DNA of 9,509 bases. It comes from DATFMH01 sp035267045. Its GTDB lineage: Bacteria; Bacteroidota; Rhodothermia; Balneolales; DATFMH01. Positions within the stretch are counted from its first letter, which is position 1. Every line of letters begins with the position of its first letter. This document shows, one piece after another, positions 1-6,495 of this stretch. Where the stretch lies: NCBI GenBank assembly GCA_035267045.1, contig DATFMH010000186.1, positions 1 through 9,509 of the forward strand. Reading direction: 5' to 3'. The notes beneath the pieces are model-generated. The model was not told the DNA's origin. It saw nothing but the letters and a program-made list of their open reading frames with translations, and did not search any database. Position numbers and translations under genes: made by a program.

Positions 1-47
1 AAATCCCAATTCAGACAATTACAAACGTCAATTTTCAACCCATACCC

Positions 48-79
48 GGTGGGCTCCACTTTGATAAGTGGGGTCCACC
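48..79. repeat. 14-bp stem, 4-nt loop hairpin
   Basis: Left arm GGTGGGCTCCACTT (48-61), loop TGAT, right arm AAGTGGGGTCCACC (66-79). All 14 positions can pair, two of them as G-U wobbles. The central CTTTGATAAG (59-68) resembles CTTTCGATAAG in the array units at 8971-8981 and 9241-9251, so this is probably a divergent copy of the same module. It could act on RNA as a terminator-like or stabilising structure, but no poly-U tract follows on either strand. Confidence 0.6.
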
Positions 80-222
80 TATACAGGCTTCTTGCCGGTT
101 TTAGATGGACACCACCTTGTAGGTGGGGCCCATCAGGCCCAAAGATTAAAATTCTTAAAAATATCCGGGACAAGCCTTACCAATCTTGGGCATCCTGATT
201 CTAAATCATATGCTTTCACATT

Positions 223-292
223 CCGTACCTAACGGCACGGCGTATTTTTTTAAAATTCTATTTCTACCCACATCGTGTACCTAACGGCACAC
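223..292. repeat. Paired TAAC-loop stem-loops (dispersed element)
   Basis: Two stem-loops in the same orientation lie 34 nt apart. The first, 223-240, is CCGT-A-CC / TAAC loop / GG-C-ACGG. The second, 275-292, is GTGT-A-CC / TAAC loop / GG-C-ACAC. Both have a CC/GG closing stem, the same A-C mismatch and the same loop, but the two outermost pairs differ in a compensatory way (C-G to G-C and C-G to T-A). The same two-hairpin arrangement, with TGAC or TAAC loops, occurs in each unit of the array after position 8822. It resembles a REP-like element; no associated transposase lies in the window. Confidence 0.65.
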
Positions 293-769
293 AGAAACGA
301 TGATCAATTAGCAATGTTCAATGAACAATGGTGAAAGCTTAGAGCAATACGTAAAATAGCAAGTTATTCGATTGTCAAATTATCGGCTTAAAGAATTACA
401 TCCCAATCCCATAATCCCATAAATCCCAATTCAGACAAATAGAACGCGGATAACGCTTCGCGAGAGATAGGTTGTAAGTGTAAAGAGATAAGAAGGACAA
501 TCTGCGTTCATCCTTTTATCCGTGTAATCTGCGATTCAGACAAATAAAGACCAGTTATCACCCTTATAATAAATATTAGCCAGTGAATGTTTAAAGCCGC
601 TGATTGATCCCTCCAATTCGTCGGGATGACAGTTGTGTGTCAGATATTAGGTTATTAGCCCTAATTCACGAGATCCCGGATCCGGATGACGTATTTTTAA
701 TATTGGGATGACTAAATTTGATTTTTGTTGGTGGGCGGTGATTTGTTGTTATCGTTTCCATCTTAATAA

Positions 770-1128
770 CTCAATACACTCAATAACCTAATAACTTTCC
801 GTTTTGCCTTCATTTTCGCTATGCACTATGCGCCAGGCTCTATGCTTAACCTTATTTCTTCTTTCTGCGGCTAAAAAATTCCGCGGCTTCCACACAAAAA
901 AACCGGATTACCTCTCATCACATTTTTCAGACGCCCGCTGTATGAACCAAGGATGTGGGGATCATTCTGGAAACTGTTCAAACTGAGAAATAATCCGGTT
1001 GGACGATAATTTGTGTCCTGTTTCCGGGATGTTGGATCGTGATTTATAGAATGCGGATGACACTGATTATGATGATCTCCGCAGATATATTTTTAAAAAT
1101 TAGTTATTGAGTTATTGAGTGTATTAAG
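770..1128. repeat. 27-nt inverted repeat pair flanking about 305 bp
   Basis: Positions 770-796 (CTCAATACACTCAATAACCT onward) match the reverse complement of 1102-1128 at 24 of 27 positions. The arms are built from short TTATTGAG-type blocks, so they may be members of a low-complexity intergenic family rather than the termini of a mobile element. The enclosed DNA encodes no transposase, and I see no obvious target-site duplication. Confidence 0.5.
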
Positions 1129-1152
1129 AAAAATCTATTTTACCGTTTAATT

Positions 1153-2079
1153 TTAGGTACTTTTCCGACCGTCGTCAATCGTCAGTCGTCTATCCATCAT
1201 CTTTTCAATCTCGTCTATATCATATTCCGGCGCAGCCCCGTTATGGGAGGCCACATAAGCCCCCGTCGCATTGGCCAGGGCCAGGATATCATCTCCATGT
1301 TCGCCCTTTTGGATGCCGTATAACAGGGCGGACAAAAACGCGTCACCGGCACCAACGGCATCGGCTACATTAATCTTAAAACCAGGGTGTTCGAACCATT
1401 CACTGTGATACAAAAGGGCGGCTCCTTCATCGCCGCACGTAACCGTAATAATAGGTATGTCAAAATCGGCTGACAGCTGTGCCACGGCTTCTTCTATTTC
1501 CCCGGGTAGATCGAACCATTCCCCGAGCTGTGTTAACTCGTCTTTATTGATCTTTAAAATATCCGTGTAATGCAGGGATTCTTCAATAATGTCCGGATCG
1601 ATAAACGGTGGACGTAAGTTGATATCGAAAACCCTGAGACAGGCGCTCTGCATCAGTGTTTGGATCGTCTTACGGCTTGTTTCGCTGCGTTGTGCCAGAC
1701 TGCCGAAAACGATAGCCCAGGCTTTGTTGAAGTGCTCTAAAAGTGGGTTAGATACCTCTATTTGATCCCAGGCTACCGCATCGACAATATGGTAATCCGG
1801 ACTTCCCGAATCATCGAGTGTTACTTCGACGAAACCGGTTTCCAGATTTTCATCTCTTTGTATCAGATCGGTGGTGACATTACGATTTTTTATACGAGCT
1901 ATCGCTTCGTCACCCAACCGATCGTTACCAACACGACTTATAATGGCGACCTCATCCGTGAAATTTCTCAGGTTCAAACTGACGTTCAAGGGTGCTCCGC
2001 CCAGAAAAAGTCCGGTGGGGAGCGAATCCCACAAAATTTCTCCGATACAAATAATTTTTACTTTCGAACATCGTGACAT
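1153..2079 (-). CDS. Fructokinase, PfkB/ribokinase family
   Basis: This 308-residue protein has the length and motifs of a cytoplasmic PfkB-family sugar kinase. Visible are the N-terminal strand with IGEILWD (13-19), the substrate-side GGAPLN (27-32), the DINLRPP segment (152-158), KINKDE (176-181) and the C-terminal signature with GAGD at 243-246, where D246 is the expected catalytic base and the glycines form the anion hole. Being in the operon with a GH32 beta-fructosidase and a sugar symporter points to ATP-dependent phosphorylation of fructose to fructose 6-phosphate; the family alone would not exclude other ketohexoses. The chosen ATG has no clear Shine-Dalgarno sequence. It is the last gene of the operon, 181 bp after the transporter stop. 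Its last dozen or so residues run into a short GTCGTC heptamer repeat, so the natural C-terminus may have been altered. Confidence 0.9.
   Translation of the reverse strand: MSRCSKVKIICIGEILWDSLPTGLFLGGAPLNVSLNLRNFTDEVAIISRVGNDRLGDEAIARIKNRNVTTDLIQRDENLETGFVEVTLDDSGSPDYHIVDAVAWDQIEVSNPLLEHFNKAWAIVFGSLAQRSETSRKTIQTLMQSACLRVFDINLRPPFIDPDIIEESLHYTDILKINKDELTQLGEWFDLPGEIEEAVAQLSADFDIPIITVTCGDEGAALLYHSEWFEHPGFKINVADAVGAGDAFLSALLYGIQKGEHGDDILALANATGAYVASHNGAAPEYDIDEIEKMMDRRLTIDDGRKST
1170..1190. repeat. Three tandem 7-mers at the kinase 3' end
   Basis: CGTCGTC, AATCGTC and AGTCGTC follow one another directly, matching [CA][GA]TCGTC. They lie inside the final codons of the fructokinase, just before its TAA. 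Similar GTCAATCGTC strings are a familiar type of intergenic repeat, so the coding frame has probably absorbed spacer sequence. Confidence 0.5.
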
Positions 2080-2103
2080 TTTACTCGAATAACTATTTCA
2101 TAA

Positions 2104-2229
2104 TTAAATAACCATTTCCCCGCCACTCAAAAAACGGGGAAATGGTTCGTAACCTTCTACTACGTGAGGTTTACGGACAAAAATATTAAATGCCGGTATG
2201 ATGATATTTCTGTGCAATTTCAGGTTCAT
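2104..2229 (-). CDS. Possible 41-residue small protein in the fructan operon
   Basis: An ATG ORF of 41 codons lies between the transporter (stop 31 nt upstream) and the fructokinase (start 24 nt downstream). It is preceded by GGAGG eight bases before the ATG, the best Shine-Dalgarno sequence in the window; neighbouring genes have weak or no ribosome binding sites. The peptide starts MNLKLHRNIIIPAFNIFVRK, is basic near its N-terminus and has no obvious signal peptide or transmembrane helix. Its last codons overlap a 13-bp hairpin at 2110-2147. I do not recognise it. It may be a real small protein, a leader influencing fructokinase translation, or a chance ORF in a 3' spacer. Confidence 0.3.
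   Translation of the reverse strand: MNLKLHRNIIIPAFNIFVRKPHVVEGYEPFPRFLSGGEMVI
2110..2147 (-). other. Perfect 13-bp stem-loop before fructokinase
   Basis: Arms 2110-2122 (AACCATTTCCCCG) and 2135-2147 (CGGGGAAATGGTT) are exact reverse complements, with a 12-nt loop. In the minus-strand transcript the structure lies about 30 nt before the fructokinase ATG. What follows it is AU-rich but has no uninterrupted U run, so an intercistronic processing, stabilising or partial-termination hairpin is likelier than a full terminator. It could lower kinase expression relative to the upstream genes. Confidence 0.6.
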
Positions 2230-2260
2230 TATCAAATCCTCCGGGTGAAATTCATATATA

Positions 2261-3619
2261 TCATGCCTCCAGCGTTTCAACTTCTTTTACGGAAAGGCCC
2301 AGATCGATCTCAATCTCCTCAAGCGTCTTTCCTTTGGTCTCCGGTATATATGCCAGGATGAAGATGAATGTGATGACACTTAGTACGCCGAATATCCCGA
2401 ATGCAACGGCTCCCCCCATTTTGTCGAGCATCCATGGGAACGTCTGTACTACGAGATATGTACACATCCAGCTGACTCCGGTCGAAACGGACATGGCTGC
2501 TCCTCGATATTTGTTGGGATAGATCTCCGACGTCACAACCCACATGACCGGTGCCAGGGAAGCGGCGAAGGATGCGATATAACCCAGAACGGAAAACAGT
2601 ACGATCACACCGTGCACATTATTGGTGGCAAAAGCCCAGACCATCACTCCCAGTGAGATCGCCATTCCGGCCGATCCGGCAAGTAACAACGGCTTGCGCC
2701 CCATCTTATCAATTAAACCGATCGCGACAAATGTAAAGGCCACATTCACAACCCCGACAATGACCGATTGCAGGAAAGCGGAGCTTGTGGCCACTCCTGT
2801 TTTGGCAAAAATAGTTGGCGCGAAGTAGATAATGGCATTGATGCCTGTGATCTGCTGAAAGGCCGCAAGCAGGATCCCGATGATCATGATCTTACCCATC
2901 GTTCCCTGGAACAGAACTTTTACGCTTACTTTTACTTTCTCTTTCAGTGTCTTGTCAATTTCTTTAAGCTGTTCTTTAGCATGATCTAATCCGCCCAGGT
3001 CGGTTAATGTTTTCAGGGCTTTATCGCGCTGTTTGTTTTTGACCAGCCAGCGGGGACTTTCGGGTACGAGGAAAAGAGACATAAAGAAGATAATAGCGGG
3101 AATAACTTCGCTTCCGAGCATAAAGCGCCAGTTTTGATCGCCCGCGTTGACCAATAGGTAGTTGGTGAAATAAACAACCAGGATACCGATAGTAATGGCC
3201 AGTTGATTTAATGAAACGAGCCGGCCCCTCAGGTGCGACGGTGATATTTCCGCAATATAGGTCGGGGACAACAGTGACGCGGCACCGACAGCAATCCCAC
3301 AGGTGATACGGGAGACAATGAAAAACCAAAATGCCGTAGCCGTAGCTGATCCGACCGCGGAGATTGCAAATATGATGGAGGTGGCGATAAGCATCCGTTT
3401 GCGTCCGAACATATCACTTAAGCGTCCCGAAATTCCCGCTCCGATCATACAACCAAGAACCAGTGAACCGACCGCCCAGCCCAGGCCGATCTGGCTTAAT
3501 GAAAAATATTGTTTGATAAACGGATTAGCCCCGGAGATGACAGCCGTATCAAATCCGAAGAGAAAACCACCGAGTGCGGCTACCGTTGTGATCAGGTATA
3601 CGTAATGTCTTTTCTTCAT
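2261..3619 (-). CDS. Sugar:H+ symporter, MFS sugar porter family
   Basis: This 452-residue inner-membrane protein has the full set of sugar-porter signatures over 12 predicted helices: GGFLFGFDTAVISG (17-30) in helix 1, GRLSDMFGRKR (65-75), the RGRLVSLNQ segment after helix 4 (131-139), PESPRWL (186-192) before the cytoplasmic loop, QQITGIN (255-261) in helix 7, DKMGRKP (304-310) and C-terminal PETKGKTLEE (426-435). D24 corresponds to the helix-1 aspartate linked to proton coupling in XylE, so H+ symport rather than facilitated diffusion is expected. The start ATG is three bases after the GH32 stop, with AGGAAA shortly upstream, implying translational coupling. The partners suggest fructose as substrate; family members also carry xylose, glucose, galactose or arabinose, and sequence alone does not fix the sugar. 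Confidence 0.92.
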   Translation of the reverse strand: MKKRHYVYLITTVAALGGFLFGFDTAVISGANPFIKQYFSLSQIGLGWAVGSLVLGCMIGAGISGRLSDMFGRKRMLIATSIIFAISAVGSATATAFWFFIVSRITCGIAVGAASLLSPTYIAEISPSHLRGRLVSLNQLAITIGILVVYFTNYLLVNAGDQNWRFMLGSEVIPAIIFFMSLFLVPESPRWLVKNKQRDKALKTLTDLGGLDHAKEQLKEIDKTLKEKVKVSVKVLFQGTMGKIMIIGILLAAFQQITGINAIIYFAPTIFAKTGVATSSAFLQSVIVGVVNVAFTFVAIGLIDKMGRKPLLLAGSAGMAISLGVMVWAFATNNVHGVIVLFSVLGYIASFAASLAPVMWVVTSEIYPNKYRGAAMSVSTGVSWMCTYLVVQTFPWMLDKMGGAVAFGIFGVLSVITFIFILAYIPETKGKTLEEIEIDLGLSVKEVETLEA

Positions 3620-3622
3620 GGG

Positions 3623-5197
3623 TTATTTCCTGTATGGTTTCAGTTGCCAGATATCCAGTGATGTCACTTTAATAGTGCCGCCCCGGGCAAATAGCTGAAG
3701 CCCGCCTGAGCTCAGCTTCGGATATATATCATCGGTTATAACACGCTTACCGTCATTTGCGAAGACCTCTACCGAGCTGTGATCGACCAGAATATGTAAA
3801 GTTATTTTGCCGTTTTCGATCTTTAGCGGAGCCGTTTGGACACCCGGGAAATCCTTATTCCAATTAACCCGGCCTGAGTGTCTGCGGTCGACATAGAGCT
3901 GATCTTTATCTGAATTGTATCCGATGACGGTTTGCTCGTTCTTGCCTTTTCGAACCCGAAAGCCAAAATCTTTAGCCAAACCCGGTTCAATAGTGGTTTC
4001 AATTTCTAATGTGGTACCTCTCACCCCTTTACTGCTTAGAGAAGTGGTTCCCGGCGAAACGGTGAGATTATTAAAATGATAATGCTTACCGCGAAGGGAG
4101 TGCAATTCGTTGACCGGCTGCTGCAGCAGGTAGTAACCCCGGGGTCCCTTTTTGACATGAATCGATCGGGGGAAAGCCATCATACCGCGAAACGGATGAG
4201 AGGGAGCATCCTGTGCGTATTGCCAGTTATCCATCCAGCCCAGCCATAATGTTCGTCCGTCTTCAGGCGGAATATTAGCCCATGAAGTTGCCGCATAATA
4301 ATCTTTACCGTAATCGACCCAGTGGGTATTATTTTTAAAAGCAGGATCGGGTGTGAACGTTTTACCGTTAAAATCGCCGATAAAATATTGCCCGCCCGAA
4401 CCGCCGGCCACTGAACCGGGATTCAATCCTATTTCAAGCACCCATTTCGTTTCCGAAGGGTGGCCCGTCACTTTCACTTTATCCAGCATCGGGCATTCCC
4501 AAACACCGCCCGTGGCGCCCATCGGACCAAAATCACTGAGTTTCGTCCATTGTTTTAAATTGTCTGAACTGTAAAAGCGAAGTTTATGCTGATCGGACAG
4601 GGCGACGACCATGATCCAATGATGATCGGGTGCGTACCAGAATACTTTGGGATCACGGAAATTTTTGTTGTGAAGTGTAATAACCGGGTTTTGGCTGTAT
4701 TTGGTCCACGTGCGTCCATAATCCAGGCTGTAAGCCAGGCGCTGATCCTGGATATGCGTTTTTGTGTTATAACCGGCATAAACCGCAATCATCGGTATTT
4801 TTCCGTTTTTACCGAATCCGCTGGTGTTGTTGGAATCGATTACCGCGCAACCCGAAAAAATCATGACATTGTTAGCTTCAGGAATCGCCACCGGGAGCTG
4901 TTTCCAGTGGATCATATCGGGAGATACAGCGTGTCCCCAGCTCATGTGTCCCCATTTATGGCCGAACGGGTTATACTGAAAAAAGAGATGATATTCTCCG
5001 TGAAAAAAGACTAACCCGTTGGGGTCGTTGGTCCAATTGCTATCCGGCGAGAAATGGAATTGCGGACGGAACGGGTTGGAGGTAAAAGAAGTGGATGTAA
5101 TATGATTATTCTGCGCCTTTGCAACATTACCGTTTTGAAGGCAGAACACGAAACCAAATAAAGAAAATGCAATCAGATACCGGATATATTTTGGCAT
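3623..5197 (-). CDS. Exported GH32 beta-fructosidase (levanase/inulinase-like)
   Basis: This 524-residue glycoside hydrolase family 32 enzyme releases fructose from the non-reducing ends of fructans or from sucrose. An N-terminal signal peptide has a hydrophobic core at about 8-20 and a likely signal peptidase I cut after AKA at 26-28. The five-bladed propeller follows, with WTNDPNG at 55-61 (nucleophile D58), QYNP at 74-77, FSG at 114-116, FRDP at 180-183 (transition-state stabiliser D182) and WECP at 233-236 (acid/base E234). The C-terminal beta-sandwich covers roughly 380-524, with the characteristic DHSSVEVFAND segment. All three catalytic residues are intact. C19 is not in a lipobox, so a soluble periplasmic or secreted protein is more likely than a lipoprotein. 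It is first in the operon, behind the LacI-type operators. An exo-fructanase is most likely; an invertase preference cannot be excluded. Confidence 0.94.
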   Translation of the reverse strand: MPKYIRYLIAFSLFGFVFCLQNGNVAKAQNNHITSTSFTSNPFRPQFHFSPDSNWTNDPNGLVFFHGEYHLFFQYNPFGHKWGHMSWGHAVSPDMIHWKQLPVAIPEANNVMIFSGCAVIDSNNTSGFGKNGKIPMIAVYAGYNTKTHIQDQRLAYSLDYGRTWTKYSQNPVITLHNKNFRDPKVFWYAPDHHWIMVVALSDQHKLRFYSSDNLKQWTKLSDFGPMGATGGVWECPMLDKVKVTGHPSETKWVLEIGLNPGSVAGGSGGQYFIGDFNGKTFTPDPAFKNNTHWVDYGKDYYAATSWANIPPEDGRTLWLGWMDNWQYAQDAPSHPFRGMMAFPRSIHVKKGPRGYYLLQQPVNELHSLRGKHYHFNNLTVSPGTTSLSSKGVRGTTLEIETTIEPGLAKDFGFRVRKGKNEQTVIGYNSDKDQLYVDRRHSGRVNWNKDFPGVQTAPLKIENGKITLHILVDHSSVEVFANDGKRVITDDIYPKLSSGGLQLFARGGTIKVTSLDIWQLKPYRK

Positions 5198-5289
5198 ATT
5201 TTGGGTATTAATTAATGTTCATAAATCATACTCCTCAACAAGAAAACATCGTAAAACAAAGGTTTAATTGACACGAGCACAAACCAGAC

Positions 5290-5321
5290 TTAATAAAATG
5301 TAAACGTTTACATTTTATTAA
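5290..5321. promoter_or_regulatory. 32-bp perfect palindrome with LacI-type operator
   Basis: The half-site TTAATAAAATGTAAAC is followed by its exact reverse complement, giving perfect dyad symmetry over 32 bp centred at 5305/5306. The core TGTAAACGTTTACA has the central CG and A/T-rich flanks typical of LacI-family operators, and it matches the site upstream of the lacI-type gene at 12 to 13 of 14 positions depending on strand. It lies 93 bp before the GH32 start, so it is the prime candidate operator for the fructan operon. Confidence 0.8.
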
Positions 5322-5365
5322 ATAAAATCCTGCTTTAATTAAAAAATGATAAGTGTATTTGCACC

Positions 5366-5379
5366 TAAAAGCGTTTTCA
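5366..5379 (-). promoter_or_regulatory. Secondary LacI/cre-like site
   Basis: Minus-strand TGAAAACGCTTTTA is an imperfect palindrome with a central CG, matching the general LacI/CcpA-type pattern TGWAARCGYTWNCW at all but one position. Its centre is 67 bp from the main palindrome and 19 bp from the next site. It could be an auxiliary operator allowing looping or cooperative binding, or a site for a second LacI-family protein. Confidence 0.45.
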
Positions 5380-5384
5380 CAGCA

Positions 5385-5398
5385 AGTAAACGATTTCA
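5385..5398 (-). promoter_or_regulatory. Secondary LacI-type site
   Basis: Minus-strand TGAAATCGTTTACT shares the ATCGTTTAC core with the minus strand of the site in front of the lacI-type gene (TGTAATCGTTTACA). Its centre is 86 bp from the large palindrome. Together with 5366-5379 it makes a closely spaced pair upstream of the fructan operon, and also some 190-200 bp upstream of the divergent dsbA-like gene. Confidence 0.5.
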
Positions 5399-5587
5399 CC
5401 ATAAAGTGTCAATAAAAAAATATTCATATCTATATATAAACGTAAATCATGAATTTCCGGCAGGAGATACATTTGAAGTGGATAAACATAAAAAATTGAA
5501 TCATCTTAATTGAGATATGAATAAATTACGTTTCACTAAATACTCAGAAAACTATTCTCTTAATTTCTAAATCGGCGTAAAAATATT

Positions 5588-6232
5588 ATGAAGAGTAAAT
5601 ACATTACTTTCCCGTTAGCGTTTATGCTTGTTTTTATCGTTATGGGATCTGTCAAAGCACAACAGGGGATGCAGAATGAAGACGCCAAAATGCTTCCCGA
5701 TCAGATGTGGAATGATTTGACCCGGAACGGGAATGCAATTGGTTCGGTAAACGCCCCCGTCACATTGGTCGAATTCAGTGATTTTGAATGCCCGCATTGT
5801 GCCTCATTCGAACAAGTATTGGTGAAATATCGTAAAAAACATCCGCATCAACTCCGGGTGGTGATGCATAATTTCCCCCTGCCGCAACACAGATGGGCTA
5901 AAGAGGCCGCAAGACAATCTGAAGGAGTGGCCAGGTATGGTAATTATGAAAAATATGTGAAGCTATTATTTGAAAACCAGGATAAATTTTCCCGGCAACC
6001 CTGGGACAGCCTGGCAAAACTGGCCGGTGTGAAAAATTTAAAAGCGCTACATACCTATGTGAAGAAACCATCCGTTGATAAAAGAATCCAAAAGGATTTG
6101 GGACTCGGAATGATGATCGGACTCCGGCAAACACCGACAATTATTATAAACAAGATGTTTTACTCGGGTGAGCTGTCCTATGAAGAACTGACTCAGGCCG
6201 TAAACAGAGCACTAAAAGAGCGTAATGACTGA
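5588..6232 (+). CDS. Exported DsbA-like thiol:disulfide oxidoreductase
   Basis: This 214-residue protein has a signal peptide (hydrophobic about 7-21, likely cut after VKA at 22-24) and a DsbA-type thioredoxin fold. The active site is CPHC at 68-71 within FSDFECPHC, and the cis-proline loop is QTPT with P183. The roughly 100-residue insert between them (about 95-170) is the helical domain of the DsbA / Com1-like branch. CPHC is the classical DsbA dipeptide, so a periplasmic oxidant or isomerase acting on exported proteins is likely; partners are not visible, as no DsbB or VKOR gene is nearby. It is divergent from the fructan operon and probably monocistronic. The start has no Shine-Dalgarno sequence, only an A-rich leader. 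I see no functional tie to fructan use. Confidence 0.88.
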   Translation: MKSKYITFPLAFMLVFIVMGSVKAQQGMQNEDAKMLPDQMWNDLTRNGNAIGSVNAPVTLVEFSDFECPHCASFEQVLVKYRKKHPHQLRVVMHNFPLPQHRWAKEAARQSEGVARYGNYEKYVKLLFENQDKFSRQPWDSLAKLAGVKNLKALHTYVKKPSVDKRIQKDLGLGMMIGLRQTPTIIINKMFYSGELSYEELTQAVNRALKERND

Positions 6233-6263
6233 TATGGTTTTGCATTGAGCATAGAGAATATCC

Positions 6264-6296
6264 AGATCCGCAAGGTTTTGAAAACTTTGCGAATCT
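6264..6296. terminator. 33-nt imperfect palindrome between convergent genes
   Basis: The arms AGATCCGCAAGGTTTT and AAAACTTTGCGAATCT pair at 14 of 16 positions around a single central G (6280). The element lies 32 nt after the dsbA-like stop and 200 nt after the lacI stop, and on the plus strand it is not followed by a strong T run. It may be a bidirectional terminator-like structure or a copy of a short interspersed palindrome. The rest of the 263-bp spacer (6233-6495) holds nothing else I can name. Confidence 0.5.
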
Positions 6297-6495
6297 ATTG
6301 TGGCAAATGCACCCAGTAATACCTGTAACTGCTTAACCAAAAGTTAATGACTATCATCCCGATGAAATCGAGTGATCTTCTTTGTCATTAATAAATTCAT
6401 GTTTTAAAATGCATATTAATGTATCCGTCCGTTGTCAAACCCCCCGGCAAGCTTCAGAATCACCTGTTTTGCTGATCACTGTTTACTGTTAAATG

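Larger units (their letters stand above)
1..1152. other. Gene-free, repeat-rich spacer
   Basis: I see no credible gene here. The stretch is a mosaic of short intergenic repeats: the decamer ATTCAGACAA at 9-18, 429-438 and 534-543; a 14-bp hairpin at 48-79; a 6-bp hairpin CCACCT/AGGTGG at 112-126; paired TAAC-loop stem-loops at 223-292; the 10-bp palindrome CCGGATCCGG at 676-685; and a 27-nt inverted repeat at 770-796 / 1102-1128. Several of these modules (ATTCAGACAA, CTTTGATAAG, the TRAC-loop hairpins) recur in the array at the other end of the window, so this looks like a decayed or divergent relative of that array. The only ATG ORF over 50 codons (804-986) shows no recognisable protein features. 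Confidence 0.75.
5198..5587. other. Divergent control region of the fructan operon and dsbA-like gene
   Basis: This 390-bp AT-rich spacer contains three LacI-type sites (5290-5321, 5366-5379, 5385-5398) and no convincing ORF. For the minus-strand operon I can only offer a weak promoter resembling the Bacteroidota type: AACCTTTG at 5257-5264 (TANNTTTG expected) with TTTG at 5280-5283, but the 15-bp spacing is shorter than the usual about 19-21 bp. I see no clear promoter for the plus-strand gene. GH32 has no Shine-Dalgarno sequence; the two ATGs further upstream on its strand run quickly into stops, which supports the 5197 start. Confidence 0.6.

Noticed and set aside
804..986. 60-codon plus-strand ORF in the left spacer
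   Set aside because: No ribosome site, no recognisable domain, and it lies inside repeat-type spacer flanked by inverted repeats; most likely a chance frame.
4586..5014. 142-codon plus-strand ORF opposite the GH32 gene
   Set aside because: It is wholly antisense to an intact GH32 gene with all catalytic motifs; the peptide has no family features.
5130..5197. Lipoprotein signal in GH32 (cysteine at residue 19)
   Set aside because: Residues before C19 (FVF) do not form a lipobox, and AKA at 26-28 gives a good signal peptidase I site.
5257..5283. Bacteroidota-type promoter for the fructan operon
   Set aside because: AACCTTTG misses one key base and the 15-bp gap to TTTG is too short; mentioned in the spacer entry but not claimed as a feature.
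5198..5587. Riboswitch or other structured leader RNA before GH32
   Set aside because: The only strong structure is the palindrome, whose core is a LacI-type operator; no known riboswitch pattern is visible.
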